Origin: Clarkia xantiana subsp. parviflora
Lineage: Eukaryota; Streptophyta; Magnoliopsida; Myrtales; Onagraceae
Length of the DNA stretch: 64,000 bases
Assembly (NCBI GenBank): GCA_036873135.1
Contig: JAPTYO010000023.1
Span: 2,305,834 to 2,369,833 of the forward strand
Reading direction: 5' to 3'
Of this stretch, positions 33,857 to 45,122 are shown piece by piece. The first letter of the stretch is position 1; the number at the start of each line of letters is the position of its first letter. The translations under genes were made by a program, and so were the position numbers. Below the pieces are notes generated by a model that worked only from the letters and a program-made list of their open reading frames with translations, did not search any database and was not told the DNA's origin.

Positions 33857-36800
33857 GTGATTTCTTTTACCCAAAGCCAGTTTGAAAAGTTTTTGCAAAC
33901 TATGGGGCATGGTACCTCCTCTGTTTCTACTGATTCTACCTCTCAAGCTGTTCAAGCTAACACTGCTGGTATATCTCTTTCTAGTGTTTCAAATCTTATT
34001 TCAAATCATTGGATATTGGACTCAGGTGCCACTAATCATATGACAAATCGTGCTGATTGGCTTGAAGATTTTAAACTATTGATGGCCCTAAAGTTCAATT
34101 ACCCAATGGTTTGAACTGTAAAGTTTCTGGAATTGGCAATCATTCTTTGTTTGAAAAATAGAAAGTTCGGAATGTTCTTTACATTCCAGATTTCAAATAC
34201 AATTTAATTTATGTTAAAAAAACTCACAAAGGATCTGAATTGTTCTATTATTTTCTTTTCCAATGTTGCCATTTTACAGGACCTCTCAAGTGGGAGGGTC
34301 TTGGGGAATGGTAGAGCTGATTCTGGACTCTACCTTTTCAATTCCTTTTGTAATAAATCCAAGATTGTTAGCTTGAATACTTCTATTTCTAATGATCTTG
34401 GTTTGTGGCATATGAGGCTAGGTCATGCTTCTGTGAAAGCTATTCATTACATTGATTCCCTTAATTCTTTGAAAATAAAAGATGCAGACATCCATAACTG
34501 CACCATTTGTCCACAAGCCAAGATTACTAGACCTAGTTTTCCTTTTATCTGATTCCAATGCAAAAAACATTTTTGATCTTGTTCATGCTGATGTATGGGA
34601 ATCCTACCATTCTGTAACCCATATTAATAAAAGGTTCTTTCTTACTCTTGTTGATGACTTTTCCAGAACCACTTGGGTTTATCTTATGCAATTTAAGTCT
34701 GATGTATATGTTATCTTAAAGAACTTTCTTGCTATGATTGAAACTCAATTTAAAACTAGAATTAAAATTTTCAGATCTGATAATGGTGGTGAATTTTGTA
34801 ATGAGCAAGTTCGTTCTTTATTTTCAAACCTGGGCATTATACATCAGTCTAGTTGCTCTTATACTCCTCAACAAAATGGTAGGGTTGAACGAAAGCATAA
34901 ACACCTTTTGGAAGTTGTAAGACCCCTGAAACTTCAAACCCATGTTCCTAACAAATTTTGGGGTGATTGCATTCTCACTGCTTGCTATTTGATCAATTTA
35001 ATGCCTACACCTATTCTGAATGGGAAATCTCATTTACAAGTTTTTAAAGGGTCTTCTGTATGTGTTAAACATTTGAGGGTCTTTGGATGTTTAGCTTATG
35101 CAAAGAATCTGTTGGTTTCAGACAAGTTTAGTTCTAGGGCTATTCCCAGTATTTTTCTTGGCTACTCTGAAACTCAGAAGGGATACAAATTATTTGACTT
35201 GTCCAATGAAAAATATTTTGTTAGCAGGGATGTGATTTGTAAGGAAACATATTTTCTTTTTCCAATTACAAACCTGATCTGTTACCCATTTTCTTTGAGC
35301 AACCACCCTCAAAAGTTGTCTATGATTTTAATATGCCTAATAATTCTGAGACTATGCACAAGTCTGACCCTACTGTCCAAGTTTCTTCCCATGATGATGA
35401 TAGTTCTTTCTCTTGGCAAAATGATGAAACTATTGATGTTTCTGATGTTCCTGATATTTCTGCTTATAGACCAGATGATGAGGTCATTGAGACTTCTGAT
35501 GGCAATATTCCAAAAGATTATCCTGTTGTGAAAACTACCAGATCTGGTAGAGCTGTTAAACCTCCTATTTGGCAACAATCTTACCACATGAGTTCTAATG
35601 TGATCAAATATCCTATCAAAAATCACATTTCTTATCATTTGTTGTCTAGTCCCTACTGTTCTTTCTTGTCCTCTATTTCCAGGATATCTGAGCCTAGGAA
35701 CTTTGAGAAAGCCTCAAAAGATCCTCTTTGGGTAGATGCTATGCAAAGTGAGGTTACTGCTTTGGAGGAAAATGGAACTTGGAAATTGGTTCCACTCCCC
35801 CTAGGTAAATCTGCTAAAGGTTCAAAATGAGTTTTTAGAATTAAATATAAGTCTGATGGCAGTACTGAAAGGTATAAGGCACGCTTAGTTGCTAAGGGTT
35901 TTAAACAAAAGTTTGAGATTGATTACAATGAAACATTTTCTCCTGTTGCTAAAATGAATACAGTTAGAACTGTTCTTGCCTTAGCCTCTATCAATAGCTG
36001 GCCCATTTTCCAAATGGATGTTTATAATGCGGTTTTACAAGGTGATCTCTTTGAGGAAGTTTACATGTCTGTTCCACCTGGTTTTGAAAAGCATGGCAAT
36101 CTTGTCTGTCATTTACAAAAATCTTTATATGGGCTTAAACAAGCCTCTAGACAATGGAACATAAAATTGACTGAGGCTTTAGTTTCTTCTTGCTATCCCA
36201 ATCTAAGGAAGACTACTCTATGTTTATCAAATCTACTGGAACAGACATTGTGATTTTACTTGTCTACGTGGATGATTTGCTTATTTCTGGTAATAGTATG
36301 AAGTTGATTACTGAGCTAAAATCTGTTATAGAGCATACTTTTAAAATGAAAGATCTTGGAGATTTGAAATATTTTCTAGGGATTGAGGTTGCTAGATCTG
36401 ATGAAGGGATTATTTTAAATCAACGCAAATATGCTCTTGAACTTATTTCCGATGTTGGCTTATCTGGCTGTAAACCTTTAAGAACTCCTATGGAAAACAA
36501 TTTGAAATTGACTACTGTTGCATATGATAACCATTTTAAGATTAACTCTTCTGATGCTTTGTTGAGTGATGTTAGTTCATATAGAAAAGTGATTGGCAAG
36601 TTATTGTATTTGACAATGACGAGGCCAGATATTGCATATTCTGTCCAGCGTCTGCGTCAATTTCTCAATAATCCTAAAGAGTCTCACTATCAAGCAGCTC
36701 TTAGGATTATCAGGTATATCAAAGGTGAGCCAGGTAAGGGTATTTTGTTATCCTCTGCTTCTATTCCTGTTCTTTCTGCTTACTGTGATTCAGACTGGGG

Positions 36801-37317
36801 GAGTAATGTCATAGATAGGAAATCTGTGTCTGGTTATATTGTGTTTATTGGTAACTCCCCTGTTTCTTGGAAGGTCAAGAAGCAGACCACTGTTTCTCGA
36901 TCCTCTGCTGAAGCTAAGTATATTTGCATGGGTAAGACTGTCACTGAGCTCATTTGGTTAAACAGGCTATTGGGTGAGTTAGGTTTTAAAAATGACAGTC
37001 CTATACCACTTTATTGTGATAGTAAGACTGCCATTCAAATCACTTCCAATCCTGTTTTTCATGAACGTACCAAGCATATTGACATTGAATGTCATTTTAT
37101 TCGTGACATGTTTATCAAAGGCTTTATTTTACCAAAATATGTTAAGTCAGTGGAGCAATTGGTTGACTTGCTTACTAAGTCTTTATTAGGGCACCAACAT
37201 CATTACTTGTCTCACAAGATTGGCATGAAGAACATATTCCCAGGTGACCTTAAAGACTTGAGTAGCTCTTCTCAGGATGTTCAAGACGATCAAGCTTGTG
37301 GGGGAGTTTTGAGCTAG
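33857..37317 (+). pseudogene. Copia pol (protease, integrase, reverse transcriptase, RNase H), broken
   Basis: Protease ILDSGATNHMT (34015-34047) is followed by a stop and frameshift near 34110. The pre-integrase domain (LWHMRLGH..CTICPQAK) lies at 34400-34530, with another shift near 34540. The integrase core follows (HADVWE, DDFSRTTWVY, RSDNGGEFCN, TPQQNGRVERKH). Reverse transcriptase has a stop at 35828 ([16 protein letters not shown]), a shift near 36200, and an intact VYVDDLLISG catalytic motif at 36259-36288. RNase H (YCDSDWG.., SSAEAKY) runs to 37317. At least four lesions, so it is not functional. Confidence 0.88.
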
Positions 37318-37643
37318 GCTTTTGTTTTTTAGCCCATTCTTTTTGGGTTCTAAGCTTTCAGTCTTGGCTTATCATTTCTGGGCCTTGGCCCTTATTCAGA
37401 TTGTTTTGTGTTTGATCAGTTTTATTTTCTTTGTGGGTTTTAGGGTGTTCCTTCTTTACTTTGGGGACTCATTTGTAATTGTTTATTTACGAGACCCTTT
37501 ATATAGTTTAGGATTGGTGTGGAGAGGGGACCAGATGAAGGAACTCCCCTCTGTGAAGCCCGAAATGCTGCACCATATTTTTCTCTAGGGTTTCCACATC
37601 TTCATCTCCCCAGTCTCATACCACCATATTTCAGAAATTATCA
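37307..37643 (+). repeat. 3' LTR of the Copia element
   Basis: 337 bp, matching the 5' LTR apart from indels in the T-run and one 24-bp block. Ends AGAAATTATCA, then TTTAC. Confidence 0.9.
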
Positions 37644-37871
37644 TTTACAAGCTTACAATAACGACTGGAAGGACCATCCATGTCCTGAAACCTGTTGCTG
37701 CGAATACCCACCGAAATTTCGGCTTCCTTTAATTGCAGAGTAGAGTCGCAGATGCAGTATTGAGTGGGCCAGTCACTACTATAATGGAAGAATTTCAAGT
37801 TGTCTCCAAAAAAAACATACTTGTAGTTCTTTCGACCAATTATCATCCAACGAATATTCTTCCAGACAATC

Positions 37872-37973
37872 CCGATGCGAGTGGGGATTAGTCTAGGTGT
37901 GAATTAAGCATGCTACGGGTGTTGCCCTCCTAATGAGGGCCCTCTAGGACCAACCCGCGGGAAAAAAAAAAAA
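37872..37973 (+). repeat. SINE 3' fragment with A-tail
   Basis: GGGGATTAGTCTAGGTGTG, GTTGCCCTCCTAATGAGG, CTCTAGGACCAACCCGCGGG and a 12-base A-run. Same family as the full SINE at 49321-49550. It lies between the FBD remnant and the Di19 5' region. Confidence 0.6.
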
Positions 37974-38039
37974 TAGCTTTGTTATTAAAATGCACCGAAT
38001 TACATTTTCCTCTTCGGTGAAGTTCACCCATCCGCAGGA

Positions 38040-38242
38040 AAGCCGAAAATACCTCCTCTCTCTTCTCCTCTCTCTCTCTCTCTCGTGCCAAACTCAGCCC
38101 TTAGTCTCCCGACCCTTCCTAGGGTTTCAATTTTCTGCTCAGAATCTGAGATCGAGGCCAATCGTGTACCGATTCGGAACCGTACCAGCGACCGCGCGCC
38201 ATCCGTTTGGGTTTCGACCTTGTTTCTGAGCTTTCGGGAGCT
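38040..38242 (+). promoter_or_regulatory. 5' leader of Di19, with CT repeat
   Basis: Includes a TCTC microsatellite (38055-38083). No ATG before 38243 opens a better frame. Only about 270 bp separate the SINE fragment from the start codon, so the promoter must be short or overlap it. Confidence 0.4.
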
Positions 38243-41118
38243 ATGGATGCTGATTCATGGAGCGCTCGCCTCTCATCTGCAACGAAGCGGTATCAGGCGA
38301 CTCTTCAATCCCGATCTGGTTGGCTCCATTTTCAGCTTTTCCGTTCTTTTCTCACGGAGCTAATTTTTTTTAGGAATTAGGATTTATATGGAGTTAAGAG
38401 TATCGTGAATTGGAGGTCTAGTACCTCGTAAAGCCAGGAGCTACGTAGTTATATATATATTTCATGCAAAAAGATCTCCTTTTGGTTTTAGTTGAAGAAA
38501 AAAAAATTGACCAATTTTCATAGAAGTTAAAGGAGGAAATTTGTACAAAGATAGGCTCGATTCGACTTTCATAAAATCTAGCAGTAAATTATGTTTAGTG
38601 TAATGCTCCTTGTGCGATTTTTGAAGCGTATGTCATGCCTGTGCTGGTGTTTCATGGAAAATTATTGTACTTGTGATAACCTGCTTATTAATCTGTTAGA
38701 GCTTCAGCTTAAATGTGACTGATTCAAGTGCTAATATTTGTGCAAACCTAGCTAATGAGCGTATTATCGAATGGGTGTGGCTGCATGAGGTGAGATGGGA
38801 ATGGGATGTAACTTCTCCAGGCACTGATTTTGATTTGTGAGAAGTAAATCCAACCTAACTTAGTTCTTGGCTTTTTATTTTTCCGGATTTCGAGAGTACT
38901 GGCTTGTTAAGCTGTATACAGTTGTCAATTTAATCCAGTTTCAGAACTTGTAGTATATGCTCGTTTTCCACCTTTCTTCCCCAGGCTATATCAATTTGAC
39001 ATGCATGAATCAGAACATCAATTTGACAAAGCTAATTGACGAGATAGTTTATGGATGAAGTTATTGTATTATCCACTGTCATATTTGTCCTAACAAAGTT
39101 GTGTTTGCCAATGTAGATATGCTTATGGGATTTGAAGAAATAGATGCTGCTGATGATGATATGAGAGAGGAGTTTCCATGCCCATTCTGTTCAGAGTACT
39201 TCGACATCGTGGGCTTGTGTTGTCACATCGATGACGAGCATCCTACAGAGTCAAAGAACGGGGTACTAATCAATCCGATTTATGTTGATGAGAAATGATA
39301 CACTGCACTAGATAACAATATGTTAACTTGAAAGCATGCCACTAAGTCTTCAATAACTGATACTTAATACGTTGCAGGTGTGTCCAATTTGTGCCATGAG
39401 AGTGGGGATTGATATGGTTGCCCACATAACGCTACATCATGGAAATATTTTCAAGATATCCTTTTTCCACGAGTACTCTCCATTTGGATCATATATGATG
39501 CTTTCGTCTTTTAGTTTTTGACATTTGATAGAGCTGGCTATCTACGCAACATGCTTATTGGTAACATATATGGCAAATTTTCTCATTGAGTTCGGATTTA
39601 ATTAGAAAACCATTGACTATGATGGATCACTTGCCTTTTCTGTTTTCTCTCTTTAATATGATTTTGAGTCCTCCTGCCAGTCTTGAATTATTGGTCAGAT
39701 GCTCATCATAATCATGATCTTATTAGCACTTCTGCCATATTATGTTTATTTTTACGCGATGATCAGTTATATAAGTATAGCTCTGTAATAACAACTCAAT
39801 GAACACAAGTGAAAAATCACTCCTTTTGATCTTCCCTTAACTAATGATTACGTGCAACGCAAGAGGAAAACAAGGAAAGCCGGATCACATTCTACTCTTT
39901 CAATGTTGAGGAGAGAGCTGAGAGAAGGAACTCTACAGTCCCTGTTTGGGGGATCTTCCTGTATAGTCTCCTCTACAGGTGCTGCAGCAGCAGCAGCGCC
40001 GGATCCATTGCTGTCATCCTTCATTTTGCCTATGACCGATGATTTCAGTAGTCCTCAACTTAAGACTCCATCAGAAACCATCTCATCTAAGAAAAGCTTG
40101 GAGGAGAAAGTGTTAGAAAGGTATGTTTATAGATCAAGCTACATCTGGTTCCCACACTAATTGCTATTATTATTTTCATGAATTGTTAATGCTTCTTGCC
40201 CTACAACTTTCACTCGTTTCCTTTGCCCATTATTCCAGATAAGTTTAGTCCATTTCCTTTACGCATCTTTTTCGTCTGCCAAACAACCCCGCTTATTATA
40301 TTTAGGGTTAACATATTGCTAATCAATATCCCATATTTAAAATGTTGATATTCGATGTCCCAACTATCAGATTTGTTGATTTCACTTTTTTCTCTCTTAA
40401 AGTTAACGGAATAAAAACATTTTTTTGTAAGCATCATGTAAAGCATAAACCATGAGCAACAAATCTGATACAACAATTTTGTGTTGCTTCAAACATCAAT
40501 AAAGCAACTAATCTGATAGCTGGGACAATGGATATTAATATTTTCAAATTGGGACAACGTTTAGTAACATGACCTATAGTTGGGACTGTTTTTAGGTTCT
40601 TAACCCAGATTTAAAATGTTGATAGTCGATGTCCAATTATCAGATTTGTTGATTTTCATTTTTTTTCTCTTAAAATTAACGGAAAAAAACATTTTTTTAA
40701 GCATCAGATAAGCATAAACCATGAGCAACAAATCTGATACAATAATTTTTTGTTGCTTCAAACACCAATAAAGCATCAAATCTGATAGTTGGGACAATGG
40801 ATATTAATATTTTCAATTTGGGACAACGATTAGTAAAATAACCTATATTTGGGACTGTTTTTAGGTTCTTAACCCTTGTATTTAAGCGTTAAGCACACAG
40901 ACTGATGCCAAACTAGAGTCAAATGGATTACAGTAAAATGGCCATGCTATGATATTTCTTGCAGTATTTTCACTTGAGTGATATGATATGGTGGTGACAG
41001 GAAAGCAGAGACATTTCCGATGTCAGTGAAGGATAAAGCGGAGAAGATGAAAAGAGGTGAGTTTATTCATGGGCTATTGATGTCCACCATCTTCTTCGAC
41101 AACGATGATGGATTATGA
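38243..41118 (+). CDS. DI19: DEHYDRATION-INDUCED 19 (Di19) zinc-finger protein, 228 aa
   Basis: Exons 38243-38318, 39117-39262, 39378-39455, 39852-40120 and 41001-41118 sum to 687 bp, all in phase, with stop TGA at 41116. The N-terminus MDADSWSARLSS is the family signature. The zinc-binding domain has two C2H2-like fingers: CPFCSEYFDIVGLCCHIDDEH and CPICAMRVGIDMVAHITLHH. A basic nuclear signal QRKRKTRK follows, then a Ser-rich stretch with DPLLSSFILPM, and the conserved tail (GEFIHGLLMSTIF..DDGL). Di19 proteins are nuclear factors in drought, salt and light responses. Length matches the family. Intron 3 is an AT-AC U12-type intron, after which the usual Met is GTG (Val). Intron 4 contains a compound family A MITE. 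The gene appears intact. Confidence 0.94.
39456..39851 (+). other. U12-type AT-AC intron of Di19
   Basis: Exon 3 ends ..TTCAAG, then ATATCCTTTTT, an exact match to the U12 5' splice consensus. It ends CCCTTAACTAATGATTAC|GTG, with a U12 branch-like CCTTAAC about 12 bases before the AC acceptor. No GT-AG alternative keeps the Di19 frame (..HGNIFK|VQRKRK..). Removal would need the minor spliceosome. Confidence 0.85.
40305..40875. mobile_element. Compound family A MITE in Di19 intron 4
   Basis: A first unit (40305-40606) ends TTTTAGGTTCTTAACCC. A second (40607-40875) starts inside the family A sequence and ends with the same terminus. The pair as a whole is flanked by TTATATTTA and TTGTATTTA (8 of 9 match), so it behaves as one insertion whose right part was tandemly duplicated. 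Confidence 0.7.
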
Positions 41119-41479
41119 GACACAGAAGGGTGTTGTTCTTGAACGGTTCTATTCCCATGAAGAATGTGGATGGATGAGAGAGTGAGTCCTGCAGCTGATG
41201 AAGTAAGTTCCATGGCAGGTGAAGAAAGAGGGTAAAAATGCAATAGATGATGATGAATTGATGATGAATGTGGATATTGTGTGTAGTGGAAGAAGGAATA
41301 TGTAAAAGTGTTTGTGTGTTGTATGGTGGTGAAATCCAATAATAATAAGCTTATGGGGTTTAAGCTATGTTTGTAGGGTAATCAAAATAGTATGTATTAA
41401 TTAATTAATTATTATTTATGATCGATTACTGCATTTTCATTTTTCATGGCTTTGCAAGTTGTTGAGTTATGCTTATCCT
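41119..41479. other. Di19 3' flank
   Basis: Presumed 3' UTR, with repeated GATGATGAATTGATGATGAA. An apparent minus-strand frame over 41067-41339 overlaps the Di19 end and has no family features. Confidence 0.35.
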
Positions 41480-41488
41480 TTACTAATA

Positions 41489-42383
41489 GGGTTAAGAACA
41501 CAATAGGGGCATACAATAGAGGCCTGAATGTTTGTCTATGTTACTCGGAGAGGTCTGAATTGAAAAATGTTTCTATTAAGGGTCTGAATTATCATGTTTG
41601 TTGTTTTTCGGTTTTACGTCCAAATTTTCTATTAAATGTAACGGAACCACGTGAAATGACAGAATTACCCTTTTGCAATTATTATATAATTTATCAGTTT
41701 AATTAATGAAATGTGACATGTCTAAAATACCCATGCACACTAATTATGCCCTTAAGCCACCACGGCTCCGGCCACCGCCACCGGGCGACCACCACCCGAC
41801 TCCGGCAACTGCCACCCGACTCCGGCGACCACCACCCAGCTCCGGCGACCACCACCCAACTCCGGCGACCACCACCGCGATTGGGTCCAAATCGGGAGCA
41901 AAAAATGCTCCGATCATCGGAGCCGGTAGTTCCGATTTGGGCCCAATCGGAGCCGTGGTGGCGGTCGCCGGAGTTGGGTGGTGGTCGCCGGAGTTGGGTG
42001 GTGGTCGCCGGAGCTGGGGTGGTGGTCACCGGAGCTGGGGTGGTGGTCGCCGGAGCTGGGTGTGGTCGCCGGAGCCGGGTGGTGGTTGCCGGAGTCGGGG
42101 TGGTGGTCGCCGGAGCCGTGGTGGCTTAAATGGCATTTTCATATTTTTAGGTCAAGCATGTGAGGGACACACTTTGGTCGGAGGGCATTTTCGGATTTTC
42201 AGTTTATTTTCGGTCACATGCCAAGCATGTGACCACTTTCCGTCACTTTTAATATAAAAAATAGACGGAGACCTCTCATATAAACATAACTCAAAATTCA
42301 GGCCCTTAATAATATCATTTTAACATTCAGACCTCTCCGGGCAACATTGACAAACATTCAGGCTTCTATTATGTTCTTAACCC
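41489..42383. mobile_element. Mutator-like non-autonomous element, family C
   Basis: 895 bp. Target duplication TTACTAATA / CTACTAATA (8 of 9; 41480-41488 and 42384-42392). Ends GGGTTAAGAACACAATAG and CTATTATGTTCTTAACCC are inverted. Arms contain GAGAGGTCTGAA, AACGGAACCACGTGAAATGAC and GGTCACATGCC. The core is inverted CTCCGGCGACCACC / GGTGGTCGCCGGAG repeats (41780-42110). Open frames over the core on both strands are repeat artefacts. Confidence 0.75.
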
Positions 42384-42392
42384 CTACTAATA

Positions 42393-43149
42393 TGGACCTG
42401 ATTTATTTAATAACATAAATCTCTTTGATTTAAAACAATATGCATCTTATTTCTCTTAATTTTTTGTACAATACATCACACGTGACATTTTTTTAGTTGC
42501 TTAAGTATGTAATCGTTTTTTTTGTCATTTTTTTTAAATCTAATTAATTTTACTTGATATATATATATCTTTTATTAAAAAAAACATATTTATTGTTTAT
42601 TAAAATATTTTCTTATTTGAATAATTTTATAAGAATTTCACATTTACATCAAGCCAAATAATATATGATAATTTACGGTAATTTTGTGGATTTTTCTTCT
42701 TTCTAAATTTACCAGAAGGGTAAATATGTTTAAATAATTGTATGATTTTTTTTTCTTCTTCTAAAAACCTATTAATTAGGTGAAACTTATAGCATAAATG
42801 AGTCTATAAGTATTCTTAGTTATAATAAACTAGATTATTATGTAAAATATTATATAGGAAAAAAATATTATAAATGTTTATAAAAATATTTGACTAAAAA
42901 AAGTAAAATTGAAATTTGAACAAACAAAAATATAAGTAAAAGCTATAGAGATAATTACATACATTAAACTTAATGTACATTTAACAAGAAATTTATGATA
43001 AATGATGACGTGTCTTCCTACAATTGGTCTATGTTTTCTCTATAAAAAGGAGGTTCCTTAATAAAATATTTTCTATATAATATATATTATAAAAAGTTAC
43101 ATATAAGTGTAAATGATGATATAACTCGCATAGATATCTCCAAAGTATA
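42393..43149. other. AT-rich intergenic stretch, no gene seen
   Basis: Very AT-rich sequence without recognisable genes or element ends. Confidence 0.4.
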
Positions 43150-44950
43150 GTTCGGTTCACGCCTCAATGTCATTGATGACCTCACTGATGAGCAAGTTAG
43201 CCCTGGACACAGATGCCTCGTGTTGCTGCACGTGCTCCATTGGGTCGTCTTTTCCATTGTACTTTTATAACTTTCCAGTAGATATTCCTTCTGGGAAACG
43301 CATGTCTATGAGTTCTTGCACGAAATGGTGTGATGACTTGTCACTTAAGCTATGTAAAGCTTTGCCCTTTGCCTCCACCATCTTTCTCGTCACCAATGCT
43401 TCAATTTCTTTCATTGTCATCAGCACCTGGGGCGGGTTAGTAGGTGCATTGAAGTTTGCATTCTGATCCATTGGTGGATACTCGGCTTGAAAAACGCTGA
43501 TAGTATGGGCTCTGTTGGTATTGGTACTCATATGTAGACGGTGGTGGTGGTCTCCATGACTGGAGTGGGGGCGCTTGCTCCTCTCTTTCTCTGTAAGATT
43601 GCACCCCTTCCGGGGCGTATTGATATCGCTGGGCAGGAGGTGGGATAGGGGATTGCCTTGCAGTATGGTGCATCGACGGTTGTCTTACAGCTTGGGGGGT
43701 AGGCGGTTGCCTTTCTTGCTGGTGAGTAGGGAGTTGCCTTGCAAACTGTGGGGGTGGTTTTCCTCAGCTTGTGCCATGCTCGGGCCTGCTCTTGGGGGTG
43801 CCTGACGGTTCTGTCCATCATGGGGTGGTCAGTAACCTCTTGTTCTCATTGCTTCTCTGTAAGTCATTAGGTCGTCTATGGCTGACATGAAGCCTGTCGT
43901 GACCGGCGGAGCACTCTGGGAGAACATTGGGCGTTTAGACGCTGCATACGTATGTCGATTGAATACCGCCATTTCGTATGATGGCATTCCTTGAGCTGGC
44001 ATTCCATATAGTTGTTCCTGCATAGGCATGCCATAAATGAAGCCTTGTGGGGGAGCTCCCAGTTGTGATCTATGTGACTGCGCTTGAACGCTTGTATGGA
44101 GTTCTTACTCGGGTGCCTACTCACCATAGGTGCTGAGGCAGTCGAAGACTCATCTTGAGGAGGGTTGCACCTTCTTTTGCTTGTTCGCTCTTTGCACTTG
44201 TGAATTGAGATGTAGAGGTGGTCTTGAGCTTTCAGGTGGAGGCTCGTTACCCGATGATGGCTCGCATCTTGACTGTCCACTCGCTATCATCGATCTAGTT
44301 ATAGCCAGGATTTTTGTTTGGGTCACACAGACGGCGTCAATGATGGATCACGCTCATTGAGTTTCCGATCTTGGCGGTGTTCTCGAGTCGGGATCAATCG
44401 TCTTGCTCGTATTCTGCTTTTCTCATTCCGTCTCTCGCTTACCTGCACAAGGGGTAAGCCGGGGGTTGTCCGGCGAACCCTCTCCGATGCTAAAATGAGT
44501 ATTCGGTTTTAGAGAGATAAAGTTCTAGAGAGAGGTCAGAGCATTCAAGTGTGATCAAATTGTAAATGAGAGATATGAGGTCCTATTTATAGAGATTGTG
44601 ATCTTGACATCGGAGTGGCCCACAATAATGAGTAGGGTCCGCGTAATATTCCCTACGGGACAAAGTGACTGTGCCCGAGTGGTGGTCACCTGGGCGTTGG
44701 GGTCGAACGCGGGGACGCGTCGACCCCCTTCGACCGGACTAGTCCGATCGGAGGTTGCTCCGTCCGGACTAGACCGATCGGAGGCCTCTTACGCGGACTA
44801 GCGCGTATTCGGGTCTCGGTCACTACATTGTCAAGTTTCGGTTTCCAACCGTGTTCGGGATCGACGGGGCGACCTAGTCGAACCTAAGTGAGCTCCAATT
44901 GGATGTATATCTATCAAGTATCTCTTATAATAATTATATAATAAACTTTT
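43150..44950 (-). mobile_element. 5' fragment of a Gypsy-type element related to the one at 21309
   Basis: On the minus strand, LTR-like sequence (GCATCGGAGAGGGTTCGCC, CTCTCTAGAACTTTATC, near 44470-44560, comparable to the R/U5 part of the 21309 LTR) is followed by a primer-site-like TTGACGCCGTCTGTGTG (44328-44344) and then gag. The element stops abruptly near 43150. The outer LTR limit is not fixed; 44560-44950 is GC-rich with CGACCGGACTAGTCCGATCGG palindromes and is probably LTR U3. Confidence 0.55.
43240..44300 (-). pseudogene. Gypsy gag N-terminal fragment
   Basis: Overlapping minus-strand frames read Gln/Pro/Arg-rich sequence, then TMKEIEALVTRKMVEAKGKALHSLSDKSSHHFVQEL (43300-43410). This parallels TPEEIEAMITRKMNES..LHCLSDKTNHPFTREL in the 21309 element. 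Frameshifts and loss of everything after this point make it a remnant. Confidence 0.6.
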
Positions 44951-45002
44951 GCGAATTAACGCTTCATTTTTTAACCGGATGATATGAATTTGAATCCGTT
45001 TA

Positions 45003-45007
<5 letters not shown>

Positions 45008-45040
<33 letters not shown>
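45008..45040. repeat. (TA)n microsatellite
   Basis: About 16 uninterrupted TA units. Confidence 0.9.
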
Positions 45041-45043
<3 letters not shown>

Positions 45044-45122
45044 AATAAAAAGGTTTTTATAACAAGACCCTTGAACCATTCTGGTAAAAAAAATTTCTTA
45101 AACATCTTGCGAATAAAAAATA

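Larger units (their letters stand above)
32267..37643 (+). mobile_element. Copia LTR retrotransposon, 5.4 kb, degraded
   Basis: LTRs of 340 and 337 bp, exact 5-bp target duplication TTTAC (32262-32266 and 37644-37648), tRNA-Met-type primer site and a GTGGGGGAG polypurine tract (37298-37306). The order gag - protease - integrase - reverse transcriptase - RNase H is that of Copia. Several stops and frameshifts make it defective. It interrupts an exon of the FBD-like gene, in the opposite orientation. Confidence 0.93.
31563..37890 (-). pseudogene. F-box/FBD/LRR-like gene remnant split by a Copia element
   Basis: Minus-strand pieces in gene order: 37890-37649 (..NIRWMIIGRKNYKYVFFGDN..SRYCKLV), then, across the Copia insertion, 32261-32214 (NSLSMVQNLTLSDATVE). 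Next is about 32130-31952 (FYLLSLCPWLQTPLPVFGRVTRLNLDAYDVI..LEHLNFKEK, donor GTAAAT), and last 31871-31563 (ILLELDCLTEERA..LLFNSAPVLEEVVIYW..). The ILLELDCL..APVLEEVVI pattern is that of the FBD region of plant F-box/FBD/LRR proteins. No F-box N-terminus is found; the 5' side runs into a SINE fragment at 37872-37973. The 3' end reads on to a stop at 31563 within the duplicated Gypsy target. With the N-terminus lost and 5.4 kb of Copia inside an exon, it cannot make the full protein. Confidence 0.7.

Noticed and set aside
41703..42257. Long frames on both strands in element C, and similar ones at 45253-45778
   Set aside because: Produced by inverted CCGGCGACCACC repeats in Mutator-like cores.
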